Below are positions 1-5,600 of a stretch of 7,423 nt of DNA, in pieces. The notes below the pieces were generated by a model. It made no database searches. It had not been told where the DNA came from and worked only from the letters and a program-made list of their open reading frames with translations. The stretch comes from an uncultured Blautia sp. (GTDB taxonomy: Bacteria; Bacillota; Clostridia; Lachnospirales; Lachnospiraceae): contig URWL01000083.1 of assembly GCA_900551465.1 (NCBI GenBank), positions 1 through 7,423 on the forward strand, in the 5' to 3' direction. The stretch's first letter is position 1. The number at the start of each line of letters is the position of its first letter. The translations under genes and the position numbers were made by a program.

Positions 1-744
1 GAACACTGTGGACATGGATTAAGCTATCGGTTTACGGAAGATCCCTCTCTGGTACATGTAGACCACTGGAGCAGATACAGCCGTGATTTCCTGCGGGTAT
101 CCAGGCTGGTCCGCAAGGCTCACAGAAGCCTCCCCATGTATCTGTTTGCACATTCTATGGGCGGAGCAGTGGCAGCGATCGCTGCGGCAAGGGATCCTTA
201 TATGTACAGGAAAGTTGTTCTTTCTTCACCGATGATCCGTCCGCTGACAGGAAGTGTGCCTTATCCGGCAGCAGTAAGGATAGCCAGGGCTGCCTGCAGG
301 ACCGGAAAGGCAATGGACTATGCGGCAGGACAAAAGCCTTATGACGGGACAGAAAAGTTTGAATCAAGCTCTGGCCTGTCAGAGCCAAGATTTGACCGAT
401 ACAAACAGATACGAATGGAAAACCTGGCATATCAGACCTGGTCGCCCTCTTATGGCTGGGTATACAGTGCTGCAAAAATGAACCGTTATCTTCAGCAGCA
501 TGCATGGAAGGAGATCATGGCTCCGGTGCTTCTTTTTCAGGCGGAGACAGATCATCTGGTATCAAATAAATCTCAGGATGTTTTTGCAGATAAGATCAAC
601 CTTTATGGGAAGACCTCCTGTACGGTTGTAAAAATGCCGGGAACCAGACATGAGATCTTTAATGCTCCGGATGATATTCTTGAAACATACTGGGGAAAGG
701 TGTTTCAATTTTTCAGAGAGGGTGGAAGCTCATGTATGGAATAA
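1..744 (+). CDS. Alpha/beta hydrolase, lysophospholipase-like (5' end cut by window)
   Basis: The reading frame is open from base 1, so the start lies outside the window; 247 residues are visible. The fragment begins with a CGHG-type stretch that matches the RGHG(R/L)S region of Hydrolase_4/PldB lysophospholipase-like proteins. It then has the nucleophile elbow AHSMGG with Ser52 (base 154), a probable acid Asp184 in ETDHLV (base 550), and His217 in GTRHEIFN (base 649). The order and spacing fit an intact Ser-Asp-His triad. Full members are about 300-330 residues, so roughly 60-80 N-terminal residues are missing. The family hydrolyses ester bonds of lysophospholipids or monoacylglycerols, but the substrate cannot be read from sequence. 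No signal peptide can be judged. The 3' end overlaps the DUF1294 gene by 13 bases, which suggests co-transcription and coupled translation. The family call is secure; the substrate is not. Confidence 0.9.
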   Translation, partial: EHCGHGLSYRFTEDPSLVHVDHWSRYSRDFLRVSRLVRKAHRSLPMYLFAHSMGGAVAAIAAARDPYMYRKVVLSSPMIRPLTGSVPYPAAVRIARAACRTGKAMDYAAGQKPYDGTEKFESSSGLSEPRFDRYKQIRMENLAYQTWSPSYGWVYSAAKMNRYLQQHAWKEIMAPVLLFQAETDHLVSNKSQDVFADKINLYGKTSCTVVKMPGTRHEIFNAPDDILETYWGKVFQFFREGGSSCME

Positions 745-998
745 GTCTTTTTTACCTTGCAGCAGTGAACCTTACTGCATTTTGTATATATGGAGCAGAC
801 AAAAAAAGAGCGATTCGGAATCAGTGGAGGATCTCGGAAAAAGCTCTTTTGATGCTGGCGGTCATAGGCGGAAGTCCGGGCGCCCTTCTGGGAATGAAAG
901 TATTTCACCATAAAACAAAAAAGCCAAAGTTCTATCTGGGCATTCCTGTGATCCTGGTGCTGGAAGTTTCCGCTGCAGTGTGGTTTCTGACCAGATAA
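732..998 (+). CDS. DUF1294 family small membrane protein
   Basis: This 88-residue protein carries the DUF1294 signature: an N-terminal hydrophobic helix (about residues 4-21), then DKKRA (23-27), W32-R-I-S-E-K, an IGG..GALLGM helix (44-55), the basic HHKTKKPKF stretch (59-67), and a final hydrophobic helix (about 69-86). This gives two or three membrane segments with a conserved basic loop. The biochemical role of the family is unknown; in some proteins it is fused to a cold-shock domain, but here it stands alone. The ATG at 732 lies inside the end of the hydrolase gene, with GAGAGGGTGG just upstream (717-726) as ribosome binding site. The metallophosphoesterase gene starts 27 bases after the stop. 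Length is normal for the family and the frame is intact. Confidence 0.88.
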   Translation: MYGISLFYLAAVNLTAFCIYGADKKRAIRNQWRISEKALLMLAVIGGSPGALLGMKVFHHKTKKPKFYLGIPVILVLEVSAAVWFLTR

Positions 999-1025
999 AA
1001 ATGATTCGAAAACGGAGGAAAAGAG

Positions 1026-1481
1026 ATGGCAAAAAAGATAGGGATTATTTCTGATACCCATGGACTTTTGAGGCCAGAGGTTATGGAAATCCTGAAAACC
1101 TGTGACTGTATTTTTCATGGAGGCGATATTAACAGACCGGAAATTCTGGATCAGCTGCGTCCGCTGGCATCGATATATGCGGTAAGAGGCAACAATGACA
1201 AAGAATGGGCAGAGGGGCTTGCGAAGACCCTTCGGTTTACAATAGAAGGCGTAGAGTTTTTTATGACCCATAATAAGAAAGATGCAGCCTGGGATCTGGG
1301 GACAGTGCAGGTGGTGGTTTTTGGTCATACACATAAATATCTGGAGCAGAATATTGACGGAAGGCTGTGGCTGAATCCGGGCAGCTGCGGAAAGCGGAGA
1401 TTTGACCAGGAGATCACCATGGCGGTTATGACTGTAGAGAATGGAAAGTACCGGATGGAGAAAATTGTGATTCCAGGTTAA
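1026..1481 (+). CDS. YfcE/MJ0936-family metallophosphoesterase
   Basis: The 151-residue protein is a single calcineurin-like phosphoesterase domain with every metal-binding block present: D10-x-H12 in ISDTHG, D34 in HGGD, N56-N57-D58 in RGNND, H82 in MTHN, and H101-x-H103 in FGHTH, followed by NPGS(C)GKRR at 117-125. This is the compact YfcE/MJ0936 class, cytosolic dimetal (usually Mn2+) phosphodiesterases active on model phosphodiesters; the physiological substrate is generally unknown. The start is supported by GGAGG at 1014-1018, seven bases before the ATG. It is probably the last gene of the operon that includes the hydrolase and DUF1294 genes. In many Firmicutes this family sits beside the rdgB/HAM1 nucleotide pyrophosphatase gene, which is not seen here. 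No clear terminator follows. Confidence 0.93.
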   Translation: MAKKIGIISDTHGLLRPEVMEILKTCDCIFHGGDINRPEILDQLRPLASIYAVRGNNDKEWAEGLAKTLRFTIEGVEFFMTHNKKDAAWDLGTVQVVVFGHTHKYLEQNIDGRLWLNPGSCGKRRFDQEITMAVMTVENGKYRMEKIVIPG

Positions 1482-1510
1482 ATATAATATAACTGCTTTT
1501 ACTAAAAAAA

Positions 1511-1538
1511 CAAACATATGTTTGCGAACAAATATTCG
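1511..1538. promoter_or_regulatory. Two adjacent palindromic elements, candidate operator
   Basis: CAAACATATGTTTG at 1511-1524 is a perfect 14-base palindrome. Immediately next to it, CGAACAAATATTCG at 1525-1538 is a near-palindrome with perfect CGAA/TTCG arms. Their centres are 14 bases apart, and they lie about 40-70 bases upstream of the -10 element at 1581. The half-sites resemble the Gram-positive LexA (SOS) box GAAC-N4-GTTC, each with one or two departures. They could instead be an operator for the WYL regulator encoded downstream. That they are palindromes is seen directly; that a protein binds them is inference. Confidence 0.4.
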
Positions 1539-1577
1539 AAAATTTTTAGTTCGTCCCGTTCTATTGGACATAGTTTG

Positions 1578-1586
1578 TGATATAAT
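1578..1586 (+). promoter_or_regulatory. Extended -10 promoter for the small membrane protein/WYL/birA unit
   Basis: TGATATAAT at 1578-1586 is a perfect extended -10 element (TGn followed by TATAAT). At 16-17 base spacing the -35 region (around 1558-1564) is poor, as is usual for extended -10 promoters. The predicted transcription start is near 1593, which leaves about 60 bases of leader before the ATG at 1655. A TTGGAC at 1564 is only 11 bases from the -10, too close to be its -35. Confidence 0.6.
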
Positions 1587-1654
1587 CATTTTTGAAAGAA
1601 ATGTTTAGAAAAAATGTTCAGAAAATATGTTCTTTAAAACAGGAGGGATATCAG

Positions 1655-1921
1655 ATGCAGTGTGAACAGAGAGCGGACAGAAAAATCATAGCATTTGAAA
1701 GAGGAGAATACGGTGGAGAAAGGAACAGATCCGGAAAGCAGGGAAAAAAGAAGCTTTCCGGAACAATGGCGCTGATCCTGGGAGTGATCCTGACTCTGGA
1801 ACTTATGATAATGGGAGCTATGCTTTTTCATATTGATTTTCATTCTGCAGACAGGATCACGCTGATCCTTTCGTTTGCAGCAGTATATTTTGGCGTTGTT
1901 GCAGGACTGACAGATAAATAG
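1655..1921 (+). CDS. Small two-helix membrane protein, unknown function
   Basis: I do not recognise this protein. From the chosen ATG it has 88 residues: a charged N-terminus rich in Arg, Lys and Glu (1-33), a hydrophobic helix at about 37-59, a short polar turn (HIDFHSADR), and a second helix at about 68-85 ending in LTDK. It looks like an inner-membrane hairpin with a basic cytosolic N-terminus. The frame is open upstream to a TTG at 1592, but that sits at the predicted transcription start and has no ribosome binding site; ATG 1655 has AGGAGGG at 1641-1647, seven bases away. The WYL regulator starts ten bases after the stop, so the two are almost certainly co-transcribed. E49 lies within the first helix, which is unusual. 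Function is unknown; a partner or sensor role for the regulator is only a guess. Confidence 0.7.
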   Translation: MQCEQRADRKIIAFERGEYGGERNRSGKQGKKKLSGTMALILGVILTLELMIMGAMLFHIDFHSADRITLILSFAAVYFGVVAGLTDK

Positions 1922-1931
1922 GAAGGTGTTT

Positions 1932-2978
1932 ATGCCCAGATCATTTAATCAGAAACTGAAAATTTTATATATTATGAAAATATTTTGGGAAAGAACCGAC
2001 AGAGACCATGGAATATCTGTAAGAGAAATTGTGTCAATTTTGCGTTCCTGGGGAATCAAGGCAGAACGGAAGACTGTTTATGATGATATAGAAGCACTTC
2101 GGTATTTTGGATTAAAAATAGGGAACAGAAGGGTCAACAGAGCAGGCTATTATCTGGAAGACCGTGCTTTTGAATTACCGGAATTGAAATTTTTGATGGA
2201 TGCAGTGCAGTCTTCCCGGTTTATTACGGAGAGACAGACGCAGGAACTTGTGAAAAAGCTGGAAAATCTTGCAAGTGATCCGGAAAACCGAAAGCTTCAG
2301 AACCAGATGTTGAAAGGAATTGGTGTCAAGACACCCAATGAGGAGATCTACGTGAATGTAGAAAAGATTTATGACGCATTCACAGAGAACTGCCAGATCA
2401 GCTTTCGATATTATGAATGGACACTTGCAAAAAAAATGCACGCAAAAAATAATGGTCAGAGATATCGGGTAAGTCCCTGGAAAATGATGTGGGATCATGA
2501 CAGATATTATCTTCTGGGAATAGATGAGAACAGCGGCATTGCCAGACACTATCGCGTGGACAGGATAAAGGAGGTAAAGCAGGAAAAAGAAAGCCGTAAC
2601 GGTGCAGCGATTTTCCGGGATTTTGATCTGGGAAAATTTTCTGTAGGAACATTTGGAATGTCCGGGAGAAAAGATGCTTTGGTGAAATTGGAATTTGAGA
2701 ATTCCGTGATCAGCGAAGTAATGGAATATTTCGGACAGGAGGCGGTAATTTTACCTTCTGATGAGGAGCACTTTACATTTCAGGGGCATGTCTGTGTGGG
2801 ACGTGAGTTTTTTGGATGGCTTGCAGGTTTTGGAAAAAGTGTAAAGATTCTTTCACCGGAAAAGATACGCAGAGAATATGGAGTATTTTTAAAACAGGCA
2901 CTGGAAGGATATGAGGACAAAGATGGCAGCAAAAAAGACAGTAAGATCCAGACTCTTAGAACTTCTGGAACAAAATAA
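1932..2978 (+). CDS. WYL-domain transcriptional regulator with N-terminal HTH
   Basis: The protein has 348 residues from ATG 1932, chosen because AGGAAGG (1920-1926) lies five bases upstream; a GTG at 1926 is part of that site. The N-terminus (about 5-75) is a DeoR/HTH_11-like winged helix, with VREIVSILRSWGIKAERKTVYDDIEALRYFGL as split in IVSILRSWGI and RKTVYDDIEAL; the latter is typical of the recognition helix. The middle to C-terminal part is a WYL domain: residues 177-196 include YRVSPW and RYYLLG, where the family's W-Y-L appears as Y-Y-L at 192-194, then HYRVDRI. A C-terminal extension domain (about 240-325) follows, as in other WYL regulators. These proteins bind DNA and are thought to sense nucleic acid or small ligands through the WYL domain; some, such as PafBC, respond to DNA damage. 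The last 20-odd polar residues overlap birA. The target is unknown; autoregulation from 1511-1538 is possible. Confidence 0.88.
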   Translation: MPRSFNQKLKILYIMKIFWERTDRDHGISVREIVSILRSWGIKAERKTVYDDIEALRYFGLKIGNRRVNRAGYYLEDRAFELPELKFLMDAVQSSRFITERQTQELVKKLENLASDPENRKLQNQMLKGIGVKTPNEEIYVNVEKIYDAFTENCQISFRYYEWTLAKKMHAKNNGQRYRVSPWKMMWDHDRYYLLGIDENSGIARHYRVDRIKEVKQEKESRNGAAIFRDFDLGKFSVGTFGMSGRKDALVKLEFENSVISEVMEYFGQEAVILPSDEEHFTFQGHVCVGREFFGWLAGFGKSVKILSPEKIRREYGVFLKQALEGYEDKDGSKKDSKIQTLRTSGTK

Positions 2979-3903
2979 AGGAAAGGTTCTGTCGGGAGAA
3001 CGAATCGCGGAGGAACTTTCCTGTACCCGGGCAGCAGTATGGAAGGCAGTGAAAGTACTTCGTGAAGAAGGGTATGAAATTGAAGCCGGACCTAACAGAG
3101 GATATATGCTTTCTGAAGACAGCAACCTGCTTGCAGAAGAGGGAATACGTCCTTTTTTAGATAAACAGGAGGTTTATCTGCAGGTATATCCGGAGGTTGG
3201 TTCTACTAATCGTGCAGCTAAGGAAGCGGCTGTTTCAGGAAAAGCACATCATGGAAGCGCAGTTCTGGCTGATCAACAGAATTCTGGAAGAGGAAGGAAG
3301 GGGAGACAGTTTTTTTCTCCAAAGGACAGTGGACTCTATCTGAGCGTAATTCTGGAGCCAAAGGGCAGTCTCAGAGAAAATCTGATTCTGACGGCACAGG
3401 CAGCAGCTGCTGTTCATAAAGCAGTGAAGGAGATCACCGGCATCTCTCTTGATATTAAATGGGTCAACGATCTTTACTGCCATGGAAAGAAAGTCGGCGG
3501 TATCCTGACGGAGGCGGTGACAGATTTTGAGAGCGGGGAAATCCAGTTTGCAGTTGTTGGAATCGGATTGAACCTTTATAAGCCGGAGAAAGGATTTCCG
3601 GCAGAGCTTGAGGGTGTAGCAGGAGCCTTATATGAAAAACGTGAGGATGCAGAGGGAATAAACAGAAACAAACTTGCAGCAGCTCTTATCAATTGTCTTT
3701 TAGAAGAAACCCGGGAGATCAGAATCCCGCCGGAATATTTTATGAATAATTTAGTGCTCGGACACAGGATACAGATTCTGGACGGTCAGCAGACACGCTT
3801 TGCCGATGCTCTGGAAATCTGTCCGGATGGACGTTTAAAAATACGGGAGGAAGACGGAACAGAGACATTGCTGTGTTATGGAGAAGTATCTCTGAAAATA
3901 TAA
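2923..3903 (+). CDS. birA: Bifunctional biotin-[acetyl-CoA-carboxylase] ligase / biotin operon repressor
   Basis: BirA activates biotin to biotinyl-5'-AMP and transfers it to the lysine of biotin carrier proteins. This is the 326-residue bifunctional form: an N-terminal winged helix (about 7-61, with SGERIAEEL and TRAAVWKAVKVL), then the catalytic domain with STN (94-96), the adenylate-binding GRGRKGR loop (122-128), KWVND (179-183) and KVGGIL (190-195), and the C-terminal beta-barrel (about 278-326). All key motifs are intact. Two starts are possible: ATG 2911, with GGAAGG only two bases upstream, and ATG 2923, with GAGGA at 2913-2917 five bases upstream; I prefer 2923. The gene overlaps the WYL gene by 56 bases in another frame. 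The HTH implies repression of biotin synthesis or uptake genes, but none is present in this window. Confidence 0.95.
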   Translation: MAAKKTVRSRLLELLEQNKGKVLSGERIAEELSCTRAAVWKAVKVLREEGYEIEAGPNRGYMLSEDSNLLAEEGIRPFLDKQEVYLQVYPEVGSTNRAAKEAAVSGKAHHGSAVLADQQNSGRGRKGRQFFSPKDSGLYLSVILEPKGSLRENLILTAQAAAAVHKAVKEITGISLDIKWVNDLYCHGKKVGGILTEAVTDFESGEIQFAVVGIGLNLYKPEKGFPAELEGVAGALYEKREDAEGINRNKLAAALINCLLEETREIRIPPEYFMNNLVLGHRIQILDGQQTRFADALEICPDGRLKIREEDGTETLLCYGEVSLKI

Positions 3904-3914
3904 AATACAGATAC

Positions 3915-3943
3915 TGACCTATATGTTGATTTATAGACGGTCA
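3915..3943 (+). other. Imperfect inverted repeat after birA
   Basis: TGACC at 3915-3919 can pair with GGTCA at 3939-3943, and inner TATA tracts add a few AT pairs with a small bulge. No T-run follows, so it is not a terminator by itself. It may be a 3' end processing structure or chance. Confidence 0.25.
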
Positions 3944-3955
3944 CGAAACAGGATT

Positions 3956-3988
3956 GGACGATTTGCATAAAAATATCGTCCTTTTTTT
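3956..3988 (+). terminator. Rho-independent terminator downstream of birA
   Basis: GGACGAT (3956-3962) pairs perfectly with ATCGTCC (3975-3981) around a 12-base AT-rich loop, and seven T residues follow directly (3982-3988). It lies 52 bases after the birA stop and 23 bases before the atp promoter, so it separates the two transcription units. Confidence 0.85.
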
Positions 3989-4011
3989 GTGCAAAATAGT
4001 GAAGAAAAATA

Positions 4012-4039
4012 TTGACTTTAGAAAACAAAAGAGTAAAAT
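4012..4039 (+). promoter_or_regulatory. Sigma-A type promoter of the atp operon
   Basis: TTGACT (4012-4017) and TAAAAT (4034-4039) are separated by 16 bases, each one mismatch from consensus. Transcription should begin near 4046, giving a leader of roughly 48 bases to the probable atpB start at 4094. There is no other promoter-like sequence between the birA terminator and atpB. Confidence 0.7.
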
Positions 4040-4079
4040 AAAGAAATCGAAAATTGGTCTTACCGGTCAGACAAACAAG

Positions 4080-4096
4080 AAGGAGGGAGTGAAACG
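4080..4096 (+). promoter_or_regulatory. Strong ribosome binding site six bases before an ACG codon (probable atpB start)
   Basis: AAGGAGGG at 4080-4087 is an almost ideal Shine-Dalgarno sequence. Six bases later, in the atpB frame, stands ACG at 4094-4096, where an ATG would be expected. A GTG at 4089 is out of frame, only one base from the Shine-Dalgarno sequence, and leads to a stop after five codons. This site decides the atpB start. Confidence 0.6.
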
Positions 4097-4780
4097 AACA
4101 GTTTAACAGAAGTATTAAAAGAAGAACTGAACTGTCGGACAGTGTTTACCATTCCGATAGGAAAGGGCATTCCGGTATTTGAATCTGTAGTTGTCACCTG
4201 GGTGATCATGGCAGTCCTGGTAGTCCTGTCTCTGATCCTTACCAGGAATCTGAAGATCATGAATCCGGGAAAGAAACAGCTTCTTCTGGAAGCAGGGATT
4301 GATTCTCTGCGGAAATTCTTTCGGGGAATACTGGGAGAAGAAGGCGACCGTTATATCCCCTATATGATGACCGTCATTATTTTCCTGGGAGTTTCCAATG
4401 TATCGGGTATTTTTGGTGTGAAGCCACCTACCAAGGATTTGAATGTTACCCTTGCCCTGGCTCTTATGAGCATGTTTCTCATTGAATACTGCGGTATCCA
4501 TAAGAAAGGACTGAAAGGCTTTTTTAAGAGCTTTCTGGATCCGATTCCGGTGATGCTTCCTATGAACATCATGGAGGTTTTTATCCGTCCTACAGCGCTT
4601 TGTTTCCGGCTTTTCGGGAACATTCTTGGAGGATTTGTGGTTATGGCGCTTGTAGAATTTGTGTGTCCGGCAATATTGCCGATTCCATTCAGCCTGTATT
4701 TTGATTTTTTTGATGGTTTTATACAGGCGTATATTTTTGTCTTTTTGACAGCTATGTTCATGAGTGAGACCATGGACTGA
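4094..4780 (+). CDS. atpB: F1Fo ATP synthase subunit a (start at ACG 4094 inferred; first canonical start GTG 4142)
   Basis: Subunit a is the membrane stator that forms the two ion half-channels beside the c-ring. The essential arginine is present in FIRPTALCFRLFGNI (R172 counting from 4094, R156 from 4142), as is the conserved glutamine of the last helix in FIQAYIF (Q211/Q195). Five or so hydrophobic helices are visible, starting with VVVTWVIMAVLVVLSLIL. The canonical call is GTG 4142 (212 residues), but that GTG has no ribosome binding site. The frame extends upstream as TNSLTEVLKEELNCRT, which resembles the usual N-terminal segment of clostridial subunit a, and the only good Shine-Dalgarno sequence is placed for ACG 4094 (228 residues). 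The gene therefore uses a rare ACG start, has lost its normal start, or carries a sequence error. It is the first gene of the operon; atpE follows after 58 bases. Confidence 0.93.
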   Translation, partial: TNSLTEVLKEELNCRTVFTIPIGKGIPVFESVVVTWVIMAVLVVLSLILTRNLKIMNPGKKQLLLEAGIDSLRKFFRGILGEEGDRYIPYMMTVIIFLGVSNVSGIFGVKPPTKDLNVTLALALMSMFLIEYCGIHKKGLKGFFKSFLDPIPVMLPMNIMEVFIRPTALCFRLFGNILGGFVVMALVEFVCPAILPIPFSLYFDFFDGFIQAYIFVFLTAMFMSETMD

Positions 4781-4809
4781 CCTGGGCTGATAAGCCTTAA
4801 AAATACGAT

Positions 4810-4822
4810 ATTCATTATGAAT
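4810..4822 (+). repeat. Small inverted repeat next to the atpE ribosome binding site
   Basis: ATTCATTATGAAT is a palindrome with 6-base arms around a single T, ending one base before the AGGAGGA (4824-4830) that serves atpE. It could form a small AU-only hairpin beside the ribosome binding site. Short AT-rich palindromes occur by chance, so a functional role is only a possibility. Confidence 0.25.
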
Positions 4823-4838
4823 CAGGAGGAAAAATATT

Positions 4839-5063
4839 ATGACAAGTTTAATCGCTATTGGAGCAGGTATCGCAGCATTAACCGGTATTGGAGCAGGTGT
4901 TGGTATTGGTCTTGCAACATCCAAGGCCGTAGAAGCAATTGCAAGACAGCCTGAGGCAGAAAGTAAGATAAGCAAAAACCTTCTTCTTGGCTGTGCGCTG
5001 GCAGAGGGTACTGCTATTTTTGGTTTTGTTGTAGGTCTTCTGATCGTAGTAATGCTTGGCTGA
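4839..5063 (+). CDS. atpE: F1Fo ATP synthase subunit c (proteolipid)
   Basis: Subunit c forms the rotating ring of Fo; its carboxylate binds and carries the coupling ion. The 74-residue hairpin has helix 1 (about 4-26) with the glycine repeat GIGAGVGIG (16-24), the polar loop ARQPE (35-39) that contacts gamma/epsilon, and helix 2 (about 48-72) with the essential E56 in ALAEGTAIF. AGGAGGA at 4824-4830 lies eight bases before the ATG and is strong, as expected for a subunit needed in many copies. Compared with the known sodium-binding c subunit of Ilyobacter tartaricus, the glutamine of helix 1 is replaced by I23, the serine after the glutamate by G57, and the tyrosine by F61. This favours protons as coupling ion. 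Length is a little short but complete. Confidence 0.97.
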   Translation: MTSLIAIGAGIAALTGIGAGVGIGLATSKAVEAIARQPEAESKISKNLLLGCALAEGTAIFGFVVGLLIVVMLG

Positions 5064-5099
5064 TCGACGACTACATAAAGAGAAAGGCAGGTACAGACG

Positions 5100-5600
5100 A
5101 TGATTCAGATTAATATGAATCTTGTTTTTACCATCATTAACCTGCTGGTTCTTTATCTTCTGATGAAGAAGTTTCTGTTTGGTCCGGTGATCCATGTTAT
5201 GGATCAGAGACAGCAGATGCTGGAACAGCAGCTTGAAGAGGCAAAAAAGACAGAAGACAGGGCAAATGAGCTTCAGAAAAAGTATGAAACTGCTCTGAAA
5301 TCCGCCAAGGAGGATTCCTGCCGGATCGTGGAGAAAGCAAAGCTGGAGGCAAAGGCTCAGGCAGAGCAGACTGCACAGGAGGCACGGGCTGAAGCTGACA
5401 GGATGCTGGCAAAGGCCAGAGATGATATCTCTGCCGAGAGGGAAATGGCGATGAAAGAGATGCAGGGAGAGGTTGGCAGACTGGCCATGGAGGCGGCGTC
5501 CAGAATTCTGGACAGACAGGCCGGATCTGATCAGGATCTTGCCATGTATGATCAATTTATAAAAAAAGCAGGTGATCCCCATGACGACAGCAGCTGTTAA
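5100..5600 (+). CDS. atpF: F1Fo ATP synthase subunit b (peripheral stalk)
   Basis: Subunit b anchors the peripheral stalk that keeps F1 from turning with the rotor. The 166-residue protein has one N-terminal membrane helix (about 7-24, NLVFTIINLLVLYLLMKKF) followed by the hallmark FGPV turn, and then a long charged helix (about 35-150), rich in Ala, Glu, Lys and Gln, that forms a right-handed coiled-coil dimer. A modest ribosome binding site (AAAGGCAGGT, 5083-5092) precedes the ATG; atpE ends 36 bases upstream. The last codons, encoding a polar tail, overlap the atpH start by 20 bases and include its ribosome binding site, so that tail is probably shaped by the overlap. Only one b-type gene is seen, so the stalk should be a homodimer. 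Confidence 0.95.
   Translation: MIQINMNLVFTIINLLVLYLLMKKFLFGPVIHVMDQRQQMLEQQLEEAKKTEDRANELQKKYETALKSAKEDSCRIVEKAKLEAKAQAEQTAQEARAEADRMLAKARDDISAEREMAMKEMQGEVGRLAMEAASRILDRQAGSDQDLAMYDQFIKKAGDPHDDSSC

Noticed and set aside
650..913. 87-codon + strand frame overlapping the hydrolase and DUF1294 genes
   Set aside because: It is out of frame with both conserved genes, has no ribosome binding site and shows no family resemblance.
1504..1524. Palindrome plus A-run as a terminator for the - strand
   Set aside because: Read on the - strand the 5-base AT-rich stem is followed by T residues, but it is very weak and no - strand gene ends here. An operator is the better explanation.
705..1589. 294-codon open frame on the - strand across the DUF1294 and metallophosphoesterase genes
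   Set aside because: It is antisense to two genes with clear family motifs, its translation is low in complexity and rich in Cys, His and Phe with no recognisable domain, and no ribosome binding site supports it.
1592..1654. N-terminal extension of the small membrane protein to TTG 1592 or ATG 1601
   Set aside because: The predicted transcription start is near 1593 and neither codon has a ribosome binding site, while ATG 1655 has AGGAGGG at ideal spacing.
4046..4093. Possible riboswitch or leader regulator in the atp 5' leader
   Set aside because: The leader is under 50 bases and shows only a three-base pairing around GGTCTTACC; no known riboswitch fold fits.
4115..4975. 286-codon open frame on the - strand across atpB and atpE
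   Set aside because: It is the antisense shadow of conserved ATP synthase genes, and the protein shows no domain or credible start.
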